Positions 44,516-53,026 of a DNA stretch of 64,000 nt are shown piece after piece. The position numbers and the translations under genes were made by a program. Position 1 is the stretch's first letter. Every line of letters starts with the position of its first letter. The notes under the pieces are model-generated. The model was not told the DNA's origin. It saw only the letters and a program-made list of their open reading frames with translations, and ran no database searches. Source of the DNA: Plantibacter auratus (GTDB lineage Bacteria > Actinomycetota > Actinomycetes > Actinomycetales > Microbacteriaceae); contig NZ_JBOBFV010000005.1 in NCBI RefSeq assembly GCF_050587365.1, forward strand, positions 248,001 through 312,000, written 5' to 3'.

Positions 44516-45343
44516 TCACCCGATCGGCGTCGCGAAGCCCTGCTCGACGAGGAGCCGTTCGAGGACCGCGAGCAGCGGTGCATCGGCGGCCATGATGAGC
44601 TGCGTGGTGGCCGGAGCACCGTCGAAGCCGGCGACCGTCGCGCCCGCCTCGGCAGCGATGAGCGCGCCCGCGACCTGGTCCCACGGCTTCAGGCCGCTCT
44701 CGTAGTAGGCGTCGAGGCGGCCGGAGGCGACGCTGCAGAGGTCGAGTGCGGCGGAGCCGATCCGCCGGACGTCGCGGAAGGTCCCGAGGAGGGCGCCGAG
44801 CACGGCTGCCTGCTCCATGCGACGCGAGGCGGTGTAGGAGAAGCCCGTGCCGAGCAGCGCCACGTTCGGTGCCACGCCTCGGTTGACCTCGAGGGCGCGG
44901 CCGTTCAGTCGCGCTCCACCGCCGCGGGAGGCGGTGTAGTGCTCACCCAGGACCGGGTTCACCACAGCCCCGGCGAGGGCGGTCCAGGTGGCCGGGTCCG
45001 GTTCACCTTCGACGACCCCGATGCTGACGGCGTACGCGGGGATGTCGTAGAGGTAGTTGACGGTGCCGTCGATGGGGTCGACGACCCAGGTCAGGCCGGA
45101 GGTCCCCGTCGCGCCGCCTTCCTTGCCGGTCTCCTCGCCGAGGAATCCGTCGTCCGGTCGTGCAGCGTGGAGGCGGTCGCGGATGAACTGCTCGGACTCG
45201 CGGTCGGCTCGGGTCACGACGTCCTCGACCGACGACTTGCTCGCCGCGATCTCGACGCCCTCCCGGCGTCGGCGCAGGATCAGTTCGCCGGCCTCTGCGG
45301 CGATGTCGGTGGCGATCTGGAGGAGTTCTTCGTGTCCGGTCAC
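44516..45343 (-). CDS. Inositol monophosphatase family protein
   Basis: A 275-residue Mg-dependent phosphatase with DVVTRADRESEQFI, LGEETG (metal-binding Glu), WVVDPIDGTVNYLYDIP (metal-binding Asp residues) and the C-terminal GLKPWDQVAGALIAAEAG. Substrates in this family include inositol phosphates, fructose-1,6-bisphosphate, histidinol phosphate and 3'-phosphoadenosine phosphate; choice is open. GTG 45343 is 6 nt after TAGGGT (45350-45355), a leaderless pattern. Confidence 0.9.
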   Translation of the reverse strand: MTGHEELLQIATDIAAEAGELILRRRREGVEIAASKSSVEDVVTRADRESEQFIRDRLHAARPDDGFLGEETGKEGGATGTSGLTWVVDPIDGTVNYLYDIPAYAVSIGVVEGEPDPATWTALAGAVVNPVLGEHYTASRGGGARLNGRALEVNRGVAPNVALLGTGFSYTASRRMEQAAVLGALLGTFRDVRRIGSAALDLCSVASGRLDAYYESGLKPWDQVAGALIAAEAGATVAGFDGAPATTQLIMAADAPLLAVLERLLVEQGFATPIG

Positions 45344-45370
45344 CCCACCACCCTATGGCGGCCCCTCCTG

Positions 45371-45709
45371 CCCTTCGACACGTCGACCGCCTCAGTGCGC
45401 TGCAGCTCAGGGACCGGAGCGAACCCGGGCACACGTCCGCCGCAGACCGAGGCGGCACGACCTGAGTGCCCTTCGACAAGCTCAGGGACCGAATCGGTTC
45501 CGGGCACACCTCTCCCCGCTCACCGAGGCAGCGCAACCCGAGTGCCCTTCGACAAGCTCAGGGACCGGTGCCTCCCGGGCAAGCCTCTCCCGGTCACTGA
45601 GCCTGTCGAAGTGCCCACGAAGACGCCTCATCGTTCCGGTCATACCCCTCCCGGTCACTGAGCTTGTCGAAGTGCCCACGAGGAACCCTTCGACAAGCTC
45701 AGGGACCGG
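45371..45709. repeat. Cluster of six dispersed TTCGACAAGCTCAG-family repeats
   Basis: Copies at about 45371-45417 (with an internal insert), 45469-45491, 45545-45567, 45591-45612, 45652-45673 and 45686-45709, in both orientations. They fill the gap between the inositol phosphatase start and the HNH gene end. No gene is seen between them. Confidence 0.82.
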
Positions 45710-45715
45710 CGGGGA

Positions 45716-46987
45716 TCAGAACGGCGCGGGGTCCGGTTCGGTCCGGTGGTGTTTGCCGTCGGGTGTGGTCCAGTCGAGGACCCCGCCGGGCCCGTGGTCG
45801 AGGTTCCATCCCGGGAGGTGTTTCATGCGGTGATGATGTCGGCAGAGACAGGCGAGATTGCCGACATCCGTTGCCCCGCCGTCTTCCCACGCGACCGAGT
45901 GGTCGAGGTCGCACGCTCTGGCTCGCCTGCCGCAACCGGGTGCGCGACAGGTGCCGTCCCGAAGGCGGACTGCCCGTTGCAGATCGGCCGGGACCCGGTA
46001 CTGGCTGCGCCCGACGGAGAGCACCGCACCCGTCTCTCGCTGGACGAGGATCCGGGTGAAGCTCGGGGCGTTCACCGCGATGCGCGACGCGATCTCAGGA
46101 TCGATCGGGCCGTACCCGTCGAGCGTCGCCGGGGCATCGCTCACACCGGCCATGCTCAACGCCGGGACCGTGATCTGGACGGTCGGCTTGATGTGCTCCT
46201 GCACCTCGATCGGATGCGGGAGCACCGAGCTCGACATCACGTCTTCCGGGGTCACGCCGGTCAGGGCGAGCGCCGCCAGGGCGTCCGCCTGCAGCTGTCC
46301 GCAGGCGCGAGTGTCGCCAGCTGCGCGTGACTCCACTGCCGCGGCCTCGACGCGCTCCATGATGCCCTGCGCGATCGGCGCCGTGGTGAACAAGTGCACC
46401 CACGCCATGCCGTCCGCGGCGGGCTCGAACTCGACCCGGCGGTCCGCTTCTGAGCGGGTTGCGCGCGCCGTGATGGACTCGGGGTGGAGGCGCTCGCAGA
46501 GCACACGGGCGCGCCTGCGGAGGTTCGCGTTGGTCAGCTGCTCCGCGGCCGGCAACACAGCCTCCAGGAACGCCGCCCGCCCCGCGGTCGGCACGTCACT
46601 GAGTTGGTCGATGATCGTCTGCGCGTGCCGGGCCGAGATGCGACCGGCCTTGAGGGACTCGAGCACGGCGGGTGCGTCGTTCACGAGACGCTCGGCGTCG
46701 TTCGTCGCCCGCTGCACGGTCCGCTCGGGCGTGCGGGTCGCCATCGCGAGGGCTGCGCAGGTCGACCGGCGGGAGAGCGCCTGCCGTTCCGAGGGTGGGA
46801 AGACGGCCGGAACCGTGACGTCCGCGAAGGCGTCCGCGTAGGCGGCAGAGCGAGCGAGCAACCGAGCCTCCTCGGCGTCCAGAGCAGCACGCCGTCGCTG
46901 GATGTCCGCGTAGTGGTCCGAGAACTCCGCGAGCTGCGCGGCGTACTCGTCGCTCGCGCGGATCGCGGTGAGGGTGGTCTCGGTCAT
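45716..46987 (-). CDS. DUF222 / HNH endonuclease (13E12-repeat family)
   Basis: A 423-residue protein: an N-terminal DUF222 region (about 1-300) followed by an HNH nuclease domain, RDGTCRAPGCGRRARACDLD, then HSVAWEDGGATDVGNLACLC and RHHHRMKH near the C-terminus, with zinc-type Cys pairs and catalytic His. This family is multicopy in actinobacteria and includes the mycobacterial REP13E12 genes; its DNA target is unknown. ATG 46987 lacks a strong ribosome binding site. It is flanked on both sides by dense dispersed-repeat clusters, unlike any other gene here. Confidence 0.88.
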   Translation of the reverse strand: MTETTLTAIRASDEYAAQLAEFSDHYADIQRRRAALDAEEARLLARSAAYADAFADVTVPAVFPPSERQALSRRSTCAALAMATRTPERTVQRATNDAERLVNDAPAVLESLKAGRISARHAQTIIDQLSDVPTAGRAAFLEAVLPAAEQLTNANLRRRARVLCERLHPESITARATRSEADRRVEFEPAADGMAWVHLFTTAPIAQGIMERVEAAAVESRAAGDTRACGQLQADALAALALTGVTPEDVMSSSVLPHPIEVQEHIKPTVQITVPALSMAGVSDAPATLDGYGPIDPEIASRIAVNAPSFTRILVQRETGAVLSVGRSQYRVPADLQRAVRLRDGTCRAPGCGRRARACDLDHSVAWEDGGATDVGNLACLCRHHHRMKHLPGWNLDHGPGGVLDWTTPDGKHHRTEPDPAPF

Positions 46988-47059
46988 GGAACAAGTCCAC
47001 CATGGACCACTGACATTCCAGATGGTGAGTCTTCTCGGATGTGGGAGCCTCCTCGTGTG

Positions 47060-47322
47060 CCCTTCGACAGGCTCAGGGACCGGAGAAGGCGTGCCGCAGC
47101 GAGATGTTCCTCGTGGCCCTTCGACAAGCTCAGGGACCGGAGAAGGCGTGCCGCAGCGAGATGTTCCTCGTGGCCCTTCGACAGGCTCAGGGACCGGAGA
47201 GGGGTGGTCAGGGACCGGAGAGGGGTGGTCAGGGTCCGGAGGAGGCATCTCTGGTCCGTGGGGTTCTCCGTGGGTACTGCGACACTTCGACAGGCTCAGT
47301 GCGACGCAGCCCAGGGACCGGC
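47060..47322. repeat. Dispersed repeats with 57-nt tandem array
   Basis: Three TTCGACARGCTCAGGGACC copies begin at 47060, 47117 and 47174, exactly 57 nt apart, and the 57-nt units are nearly identical. Two truncated GGTCAGGGACCGGAG units follow, then a variant copy at 47284-47322. The 46988-47357 gap holds no gene that I can support. Confidence 0.85.
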
Positions 47323-47357
47323 AGTCCACTCCCGCCCGGCTCTCCGGCACGACGAAA

Positions 47358-47387
47358 AATCGCCCCATCCTGAGGATGAGGCGATTT
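47358..47387 (-). terminator. Terminator of tRNA-Tyr
   Basis: AAATCGCC (47358-47365) pairs with GGCGATTT (47380-47387), with an inner ATCCT/AGGAT stem; on the minus strand a TTTTT run follows. Confidence 0.85.
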
Positions 47388-47392
47388 GTCCG

Positions 47393-47474
47393 TGGCGAGT
47401 GAGGGATTCGAACCCCCGAAGGCTGAGCCGTCTGATTTACAGTCAGATCCCTTTGGCCGCTAGGGTAACTCGCC
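47393..47474 (-). tRNA. tRNA-Tyr (GTA anticodon)
   Basis: An 82-nt class II tRNA with a long variable arm. Acceptor GGCGAGT pairs with ACTCGCC, discriminator A; anticodon loop CTGTAAA. CCA is not encoded. Confidence 0.94.
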
Positions 47475-47579
47475 AAGCGCGCCCGACCGACTTTCGAACA
47501 GCCAACCGAAAGCGCTTGACCAATATAGCCGTCAGACCGCCGGACGCGAAATCAGCATCGGCATCCGTCACCGGGCCGC

Positions 47580-48344
47580 TCAGCGCTCGTCGGACGGCAC
47601 GGCCTCGGCGTACTCGTTCGCTGCGGCGGCGACCCGGCGAAGGTACTCGGGTGACGAGTTGTACGCCCGGATCCCGCTCAGCCAGCCGTCCTCCGTCCGC
47701 ATGTCGTAGTCGCTCGCCCGGCAGAGGTAGTTCGCGGCCGCCATCGCCGCGTCGTCGAGGTTCTGCGGGTCGAGCACGCCGTCACCACTCGCGTCGGTCC
47801 CCCAGTTCTCCCACGACTGCGGGATGAACTGGAACGGCCCGACGGCACGGTCGTGGACCGGATCACCGTCGATGACCCCCTGGTCGGTGTCGGTGATCTC
47901 CTCGGTCTCGCCACCCTTCAGTGGCACACCGAAGATCGGCGGCGTCACGACACCGTCCTCGCCGAGCTTCGACCCGTCGTGGCGACCGTGGTCGCTCTCG
48001 GCGAACCCGACGGCCGCGATCGTCGTCCAGCCGATGCCGCACTCCGGCGTCAGCTCGGCCTTGCGGATGGCGGCACCGGCATAGGACCGCAGGGCTCGCT
48101 CGGGGATGCCACTCGCCTCGGCGACCTCGGTGATCCACTGGGGATCGGCGAGGTCGACATTCGCGACACCGCCGTCAGGGGCGTCGCTCTTCGGCGGGAG
48201 CTCGACGGGAACCGCATACGGAACGGGGTCCGGCTCGGGAGCGCAACCGCTCAACACGAGCACACCGATCGCCAGGGTCGCTCCGGCGAGCGCCCCTCGT
48301 CGTCCGACGATGGTCCGCTGGTCCTGCTTCACCGGGCTGCGCAT
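47580..48344 (-). CDS. Lipoprotein lytic transglycosylase
   Basis: A 254-residue protein with a lipoprotein signal peptide ending in the lipobox LSGC (Cys34), then an SLT domain: VGFAESDHGRH with the catalytic Glu, DRAVGPFQFIPQSWENWGTD, SGDGVLDPQNLDDAAMAAAN and YNSSPEYLRRVAAAA. It is a paralogue of the membrane-anchored transglycosylase at 28971-29909 but lipid-anchored. It probably acts on peptidoglycan outside the membrane during growth. The gene is alone, divergent from yajQ. Confidence 0.9.
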   Translation of the reverse strand: MRSPVKQDQRTIVGRRGALAGATLAIGVLVLSGCAPEPDPVPYAVPVELPPKSDAPDGGVANVDLADPQWITEVAEASGIPERALRSYAGAAIRKAELTPECGIGWTTIAAVGFAESDHGRHDGSKLGEDGVVTPPIFGVPLKGGETEEITDTDQGVIDGDPVHDRAVGPFQFIPQSWENWGTDASGDGVLDPQNLDDAAMAAANYLCRASDYDMRTEDGWLSGIRAYNSSPEYLRRVAAAANEYAEAVPSDER

Positions 48345-48397
48345 CGCATCCAGCCAACCACACCTGCCTGAGCGGCACCGGCGCTACCATGGTCCAC

Positions 48398-48886
48398 ATG
48401 GCAGATTCATCGTTTGACGTCGTGAGCAAGGTCGACAAGATGGAGGCGGACAACGCCCTCAACCAGGCGCACAAGGAGGTCGAGCAGCGGTACGACTTCA
48501 AGAACGTCGGTGCCTCGATCGCCTGGAGCGGCGAGAAGATCCTCATGAAGGCCAACACCGAGGAGCGCGTGAAGGCGATCCTCGACGTCTTCGAATCCAA
48601 GCTCATCAAGCGCGGCATCTCGCTCAAGAGCCTCGAGGTCGGCGACCCGTTCGCGAGCGGCAAGGAGTACCGGATCGAGGCGACCCTCAAGGAGGGCATC
48701 AGCCAGGAGATCGCGAAGAAGGCCAACAAGCTCATCCGCGACGAGGGCCCGAAGTCGGTCAAGTCGCAGATCCAGGGCGACGAGCTCCGCGTCTCGTCGA
48801 AGAGTCGTGACGATCTCCAGGCCACCATGGCGCTGCTCAAGGGTGCCGACCTCGACATCGACCTCCAGTTCGTCAACTACCGCTAG
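48398..48886 (+). CDS. YajQ family (UPF0234) nucleotide-binding protein
   Basis: A 162-residue cytoplasmic protein: ADSSFDVVSKVDKMEADNAL, EQRYDFKNVGASIAW, and the C-terminal KSRDDLQATMALLKGADLDI. YajQ proteins bind nucleic acid or, in Xanthomonas, cyclic di-GMP; the role here is unknown. ATG 48398 follows TACCAT (48385-48390) by 7 nt, so it is probably leaderless, and the in-frame start 9 nt upstream is unlikely. Confidence 0.95.
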   Translation: MADSSFDVVSKVDKMEADNALNQAHKEVEQRYDFKNVGASIAWSGEKILMKANTEERVKAILDVFESKLIKRGISLKSLEVGDPFASGKEYRIEATLKEGISQEIAKKANKLIRDEGPKSVKSQIQGDELRVSSKSRDDLQATMALLKGADLDIDLQFVNYR

Positions 48887-49037
48887 CGGGTCGGACGCGG
48901 TCGATCACCTCGATCGCGTCATGATCGGCCCCCGCACCACTCTCTTCACCGGAGCACCCGATCCAGCGTGCTCCCGTTCGGCACAGTGCCGGACGAACCG
49001 TACCCGCACGAGCGGGCTCGATGGTTGGAGTGGAGCA

Positions 49038-49232
49038 GTGGATCACCAGAGACCCGCGGACGGGTCGCATCTCGAACTCTTCCGGACCTCGCGCGCCGGC
49101 CAGGAGGTCGGTGTCCCGTGCTGGTGCGCCATCGGCGCGAATCACAGCTACGCCGACTGGCTCGCCGCCGGGCGACCGGATCCGCGGCGACCGATGGGCT
49201 CGCGACGTCACCTCCCGCCCGCTGAACGCTAG
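49038..49232 (+). CDS. Small hypothetical protein
   Basis: A 64-residue frame from GTG 49038 with GGAG 7 nt upstream. Features: DGSHLELFRTSRAGQEVG, then VPCWCAIGANHSYADWLAAG with two Cys and a His, and a basic Pro/Arg-rich tail. The stop overlaps the convergent hydrolase gene by 4 nt. I do not recognise it; the remaining part of the 48887-49037 gap has nothing obvious. Confidence 0.4.
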   Translation: MDHQRPADGSHLELFRTSRAGQEVGVPCWCAIGANHSYADWLAAGRPDPRRPMGSRRHLPPAER

Positions 49233-50266
49233 CGGTCGGCGGGCGGCGGCTTCGTGAGGTAGCCACGTCCCCACGCGACGATCTGCTCGAACGCGCGCTG
49301 TCGGACCGGCGCCTCGGACAGGAAGACGTCGTGCAAAGCGCCGTCGAGGCGCACGATCGTGACGGTCTCGCCGAGGTCGAGTGCGCGTTCCGCGACCGCA
49401 TCGACGTCGAGCGCCGTATCACTCCGCATCATCGCGTCGTTCCACCGCGGCAGCAGGACACTCCGCGCCGACAGCAGCGTGAGTGCCGGCACACGCAGCT
49501 GCAGGCCCGCGTCGACGAGCCGATGCCCCCGCAGGATCGCGTTCAACCACCCGGGATGCAGCGGGAAGCCGTGGAGCGGACGCCAGGCGAAGTCGTAGTC
49601 CCAGGCGCCGTCCATCGTGCTCGACACGGAGCGGGTGTAGAACCCGAGGTCGACGACAGGGAGCTGCGCACGTGGGTCGATCCGCGATCCGGCTTGGACG
49701 AGTGGGGCGATCGCGAGTCGCCCGAGCTGCCTCGCCTGGAATTCGAGCCACGGACTGTTCAGGACGAGACCGGCGACGCGATCCTGGTTCCTGGCCGTCC
49801 AGAGACTCAGGGTGAGCCCGCCGGTCGAATGGCCGAGGAGGACGAGTCGGCGCCGGGTCCGTCGCCCGGCGGCGTGCTCCTCGGAGCCGTGCCCCATCAC
49901 CGCGAGCGCGGCCTCGATGTCCTCGTCGTAGGTGCGGAGGTCGTCGACGTATCCCGGCGTCTGGTGCGGACGGAGACTCCGGCCGTACTTGCGCAGGTCG
50001 AGCGCGTAGAACCGCGCACCGAGCCTGGCCCAGAATCGCGCGAGGTGACGTTGGAAGAAGTAGTCGGACCAGCCGTGGACGTAGAGGACGTCGATACCGT
50101 CCGCGACGTCCGGCAGGAGGAACTCGCCCAGCTGTTCGAGGGGCGGCATCCGGTAGCGGACGAGGGTCGCGACGACGTCGCCCTCGTCATCCGGTTCGAG
50201 CGTCAGCGTGCGCTGCTGGAAGCCCTCGCCGAGGATGTCGGCGGTCCACCCTCGAGATCCGGCCAT
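49229..50266 (-). CDS. Alpha/beta hydrolase (lysophospholipase-like)
   Basis: A 345-residue serine hydrolase with VLYVHGWSDYFFQRHLARFW (oxyanion region), YALDLRKYGRSLRPHQTPGY, the nucleophile elbow LLGHSTGGL, and a likely catalytic His in DGALHDVFLSE near the C-terminus. This layout resembles monoacylglycerol lipase/lysophospholipase-type enzymes; the substrate is unknown. No signal peptide. ATG 50266 is 6 nt after TAACGT (50273-50278). Confidence 0.88.
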   Translation of the reverse strand: MAGSRGWTADILGEGFQQRTLTLEPDDEGDVVATLVRYRMPPLEQLGEFLLPDVADGIDVLYVHGWSDYFFQRHLARFWARLGARFYALDLRKYGRSLRPHQTPGYVDDLRTYDEDIEAALAVMGHGSEEHAAGRRTRRRLVLLGHSTGGLTLSLWTARNQDRVAGLVLNSPWLEFQARQLGRLAIAPLVQAGSRIDPRAQLPVVDLGFYTRSVSSTMDGAWDYDFAWRPLHGFPLHPGWLNAILRGHRLVDAGLQLRVPALTLLSARSVLLPRWNDAMMRSDTALDVDAVAERALDLGETVTIVRLDGALHDVFLSEAPVRQRAFEQIVAWGRGYLTKPPPADR

Positions 50267-50339
50267 ACCGTCACGTTACCGCGCCCGGTGATCGGTGGTC
50301 GGATGGTCGGGCTCGCGCGCCGACCACCCGACCCTCCGA

Positions 50340-51431
50340 CTACTGCTGGTACGGGTTGTGCTGCTGCGGAGCCTGCGGCTGCTGTCCGTAGGGCTGCTGC
50401 GCCTGACCGTGCTGCTGCGAGCCCTGGTCGTGCTGACCCTGCTGGTGCTGCCCCTGCTGCTCGTGCTGACCCTGCTGGAACTGCTGTCCGTGCTGCTGAC
50501 CACTGTGCTGCTCGTGCGGAGCGTCGGCGAGGCCCTCGGGCGCGACGAACCGCGTCACGAGTACGGCGCCGATCGTGAGGAAGCCCGCGAGGGTGACCCC
50601 GTAGAGGATCGGCGAGAGGAAGCCCTGGTTGACGAAGAACGCCGGCGTACCGTACTGCTCGACCACGCCGCGCACGATGGTGACGATGAGCACGACGAGC
50701 AGCATGACGCCGGTGCCGACGGCCGCAGCGATGCCGACCGACTGGATCAGGTCGCGAGCAGTGCGGACGCGGGTGAGCGGACGGACCATGATGAGGATGA
50801 GTGCGGCTCCCGCACCCCAGAGGGCGATGTTGACGAGGTTCGCGCCGAAGCTCAGCAGGACGTCGCCGACGGGGAAGTACTCCGAGATGCTGAAGAAGGA
50901 CCCGATGAGGCTCACCAGGGCGACGGCTGCGGCGATACCCGCTGCGATGCCGACCGACACGAGCGCGAGACGCGTCTCGCGTGCACGGGGGTTCGGCGCC
51001 TTCGGAGCCTGCGCGTACTGCTGCGGCTGACCGTACTGCCCCTGCTGCGGCTGACCGTACTGGCCCTGGGGGGCTCCGTACTGACCCTGGGGGGCGCCGT
51101 ACTGACCGGTCTGCTGCGGCTGGCCGTACTGACCGGTGTCCTGGCCGTACTGGCCGGTGTGCTGCGGCTGGCCGTACTGGCCCTGCTGCGGCTGGCCCCA
51201 CTGGCCCGCCTGCTCACCGGTCTGCGGCTGGCCCCACTGGCCACCCTGCTGCGGAGCCGGGGTCTGCTGACCCGTCTGGTCCCACTGCTGCTGCACGGGG
51301 TCCGGGTGCATCTCGCCGTAGCGCGGCTGCTGCTGTTGCTGGCCGTCGGCGACGAATGCCGGCGGCTCGGACGGCGGTACGGACGTCGGCTGCTCCGACG
51401 GGACGTTCTGGGGCGCGTTGGGGTCGGTCAT
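50340..51431 (-). CDS. Membrane protein with Gln/Gly/Tyr-rich low-complexity termini
   Basis: A 363-residue protein. Residues 1-150 are low complexity, with reiterated GQYGQPQ, GQWGQPQ and QTGQYGAPQ units. Residues 155-300 hold four hydrophobic segments (including VSVGIAAGIAAAVALVSLIG and GVMLLVVLIVTIVRGVV). The C-terminal 60 residues are again Gln/His-rich (GQQHGQQFQQGQHEQQGQH). Such tails resemble prion-like, self-associating sequences. Function is unknown. ATG 51431 is 6 nt after TATGCT (51438-51443). Confidence 0.7.
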   Translation of the reverse strand: MTDPNAPQNVPSEQPTSVPPSEPPAFVADGQQQQQPRYGEMHPDPVQQQWDQTGQQTPAPQQGGQWGQPQTGEQAGQWGQPQQGQYGQPQHTGQYGQDTGQYGQPQQTGQYGAPQGQYGAPQGQYGQPQQGQYGQPQQYAQAPKAPNPRARETRLALVSVGIAAGIAAAVALVSLIGSFFSISEYFPVGDVLLSFGANLVNIALWGAGAALILIMVRPLTRVRTARDLIQSVGIAAAVGTGVMLLVVLIVTIVRGVVEQYGTPAFFVNQGFLSPILYGVTLAGFLTIGAVLVTRFVAPEGLADAPHEQHSGQQHGQQFQQGQHEQQGQHQQGQHDQGSQQHGQAQQPYGQQPQAPQQHNPYQQ

Positions 51432-51527
51432 CCGTCCAGCATAGTGACCGACTCGCGCCGAAACCGGGTTCCGTGAAGCGGCTTGACTCGCGGCGATCGG
51501 CCGGATTGCGACCGTCGCCGGTGCGAC

Positions 51528-52913
51528 TCAGGCGGACGGTGTCCCGTCATCCGACGACTGCGCCCGCGAGATCGCCACCATCTCCTCGCGCGGCACCACC
51601 TTGATGCGGGCACGACCCTGTGGTTCACCGAGCGCGATCTCGTGCTGGTCGAGGAGGTGCCAGCCCTCGAGGTCCGTGTAGGCGACGCCACGCGACTCGA
51701 GCAGCGCGACGACGGCCTCCTCCTCGGGTTCCGCGGGCGCCCACCAGTCCGCCTGATCGTTGATGACGTGACTGATGGTCTCCATCGCGTCCGACTTCGT
51801 GTGGCCGATGAGGCCGACCGGACCACGCTTGATCCACCCGGTCGCGTAGACGCCGGGGACGCGCTCGTTGCTCTCGGGGTGGAGGACCTTGCCCTCGTGG
51901 TTGGGGATGACGCCGTGCCGCGAGTCGAACGGCACGCCGGGCAGCGGGCTTCCGAAGTACCCCACCGCGCGGTAGAGCGCCTGGATCGGGACCTCGCGGA
52001 TCTCACCCGTGCCCTCGACCCCGCCCTGACCGTCTGGTCTCGTCCGCTCGTACCGGAAGGCGGCGACCTTGCCGGAACCGTCGTCGACGACTTCGAGCGG
52101 CTTCGCGTAGAAGTGCAGGTGCAGTCGGCGCGAGGCCTGGCCGGTCTCGCGCTTGCGCCACTGCTGCAGGACGCGGTCGATGACCATGACCTGCTTGTTG
52201 CTCGCCACCGCCGCCTTCGACGCCTCGTCGTAGTCGAAGTCCTCGTCGGCCAGGATCATGTCGACGTCGTTGAGTTCCCCGAGCTCGCGGAGCTCCAGCG
52301 GTGTGAACTTCACCTGCGCGGGCCCGCGACGCCCGAAGACGTGCACGTCGGTCACGGGCGACTGCTGCAGCCCCTCGTGAACGTTGGCCGGGATCTCGGT
52401 CGGGAGCAGGTCCTCCGGGTGCTTCGCGAGCATACGGGCGACGTCGAGCGCGACGTTGCCGTTGCCGATCACGGCGATCGACTCCGCCTCGAGCGGCCAG
52501 GTGCGGGGGACGTCGGGGTGTCCGTCGAACCAGCTCACGAACTCGGCGGCGCCGTACGACCCGTCGAGGTCGATGCCCGGGATGTCGAGCGGGGCGTCCT
52601 CGACGGCACCCGTGGAGAAGATCACGGCGTTGTAGTGGTGCTTGAGGTCGTCGAGCGTGATGTCAACGCCGAAGCGGACGTTGCCGAAGATCCGGATGTC
52701 GCCTCGGTCGAGGACGTCGCGGAGCGCGTTGATGATCCCCTTGATACGCGGGTGGTCGGGCGCGACGCCGTAGCGGACCAGGCCGTACGGGGCCGGAAGC
52801 TGCTCGAAGAGGTCGATGGAGACGTCGAACTTCCGTTCCGCCTTCAGGAGGATGTCCGCCGCGTAGATGCCTGCGGGTCCTGCGCCGACGATGGCCAGCC
52901 TGAGCTTGGTCAC
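51528..52913 (-). CDS. fprA: Ferredoxin/adrenodoxin-type NADP+ reductase FprA
   Basis: A 461-residue FAD enzyme like mycobacterial FprA that moves electrons between NADPH and ferredoxins. Motifs: VGAGPAGIYAADILLK (FAD), APYGLVRYGVAPDHPRIK, IGNGNVALDVARMLAKHP (NADP), FGRRGPAQVKFTP, and YATGWIKRGPVGLIGHTKSD near the C-terminus. GTG 52913 has AAAGGA upstream. It follows the polyprenyl synthase by 113 nt on the same strand; the operon is uncertain. Confidence 0.94.
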   Translation of the reverse strand: MTKLRLAIVGAGPAGIYAADILLKAERKFDVSIDLFEQLPAPYGLVRYGVAPDHPRIKGIINALRDVLDRGDIRIFGNVRFGVDITLDDLKHHYNAVIFSTGAVEDAPLDIPGIDLDGSYGAAEFVSWFDGHPDVPRTWPLEAESIAVIGNGNVALDVARMLAKHPEDLLPTEIPANVHEGLQQSPVTDVHVFGRRGPAQVKFTPLELRELGELNDVDMILADEDFDYDEASKAAVASNKQVMVIDRVLQQWRKRETGQASRRLHLHFYAKPLEVVDDGSGKVAAFRYERTRPDGQGGVEGTGEIREVPIQALYRAVGYFGSPLPGVPFDSRHGVIPNHEGKVLHPESNERVPGVYATGWIKRGPVGLIGHTKSDAMETISHVINDQADWWAPAEPEEEAVVALLESRGVAYTDLEGWHLLDQHEIALGEPQGRARIKVVPREEMVAISRAQSSDDGTPSA

Positions 52914-53026
52914 GGTGGTTCCTTTCGTGTCCCCGTGCGGGGTTCCGGGTGCGGCCGGTGGAGCGCTCCGGCCGTCATGCATGCGCGTCTGGGATGCCGT
53001 GCCGCCCCGGTGGAGCGGCGCCGCCA

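Noticed and set aside
47041..47240. CRISPR array
   Set aside because: The 57-nt units are repeated throughout, including the would-be spacers, and no cas gene is present.
47041..47373. Repeat-encoded protein with LRQAQGPEKACRSEMFLV units
   Set aside because: Translation of intergenic tandem repeats; similar frames occur at every repeat cluster.
46484..47827. 447-codon plus-strand frame over the HNH gene and repeats
   Set aside because: Opens because the 57-nt repeat unit is a multiple of 3; runs through tRNA-Tyr and antisense to the HNH gene.
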